From contig RFKM01000220.1 in NCBI GenBank assembly GCA_003694465.1, forward strand, positions 1 through 5,060: 5,060 nucleotides of DNA, in the 5' to 3' direction. The first letter of the stretch is position 1, and every line of letters begins with the position of its first letter. Of the stretch, positions 4,982-5,060 are shown piece after piece. Under the pieces are notes generated by a model, which saw only the letters and a list, made by a program, of their open reading frames with translations, was not told the origin of the DNA and made no database searches. A program made the position numbers and the translations under genes. The stretch is from Alphaproteobacteria bacterium (GTDB taxonomy: Bacteria > Pseudomonadota > Alphaproteobacteria > Rhodobacterales > Rhodobacteraceae).

Positions 4982-5060
4982 ATGCCTGCCATCAACGAAC
5001 CGAAGCTCATCTCGGGCAATGCCAACCTTACCCTTGCCAATGCCGTCGCCCGGCGGATGA
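4982..5060 (+). CDS. prs: Ribose-phosphate pyrophosphokinase, N-terminal fragment cut by the window edge
   Basis: The full enzyme transfers pyrophosphate from ATP to ribose 5-phosphate to make PRPP, the precursor of purines, pyrimidines, histidine, tryptophan and NAD. Only 26 codons are visible: MPAINEPKLISGNANLTLAN followed by AVARRM. The PKLISGNANLTLANAVA stretch matches the opening strand and helix of the Prs family (commonly a (F/L)xGxAN(x)xLA pattern), and I recall MPxINEPKLISGNAN as the form used in Rhodobacterales. No catalytic motif lies within the visible part, so the call rests on N-terminal similarity. It is transcribed divergently from the isomerase-hydrolase pair, with 111 bases between the two start codons. 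Confidence 0.88.
   Translation, partial: MPAINEPKLISGNANLTLANAVARRM

Overview
The window is GC-rich chromosomal DNA from an alphaproteobacterium, most likely a member of Rhodobacterales. The basis is high GC with strong third-position G/C bias, tight housekeeping gene packing, and the styles of the ribose-phosphate pyrophosphokinase N-terminus (MPAINEPKLISGNANLT...) and the 2-hydroxychromene-2-carboxylate isomerase-like protein, both recalled from that order. No mobile element, CRISPR array, tRNA or rRNA gene was seen.

Layout from left to right. (1) A quorum-sensing pair on the + strand: a LuxR-type acyl-homoserine-lactone (AHL) receptor, cut by the left edge (2-697), followed after 84 bases by a LuxI-type AHL synthase (782-1657). 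Their gap holds a perfect 17-base inverted repeat, GATACG-N5-CGTATC (743-759), and an extra GATACG copy (704-709). The synthase has about 80 residues beyond the usual end of the family. (2) A 121-base gap with weak hairpins, then a cysteine-rich YcgN/UPF0260 protein (1779-2228), then a PLP-dependent low-specificity threonine aldolase (2312-3388), all on +. (3) A 79-base convergent gap with a GC-rich hairpin. (4) Two - strand genes sharing an ATGA overlap: a glutathione-dependent, DsbA-fold isomerase of the 2-hydroxychromene-2-carboxylate isomerase family (4271-4870), transcribed first, and an alpha/beta hydrolase (3468-4274). (5) A divergent promoter region, then the first 26 codons of prs on + (4982 to the right edge).

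The LuxR/LuxI pair probably forms a self-contained circuit: the synthase makes an AHL from S-adenosylmethionine and an acyl-ACP or acyl-CoA, the receptor binds it, and the repeat between the genes is the natural candidate target. No dedicated quorum-sensing output gene is visible downstream. The other genes look like ordinary metabolic and housekeeping functions. Nothing here clearly amounts to a new system. The items most worth checking are the position of the inverted repeat relative to luxI and the extra C-terminal region of the synthase.
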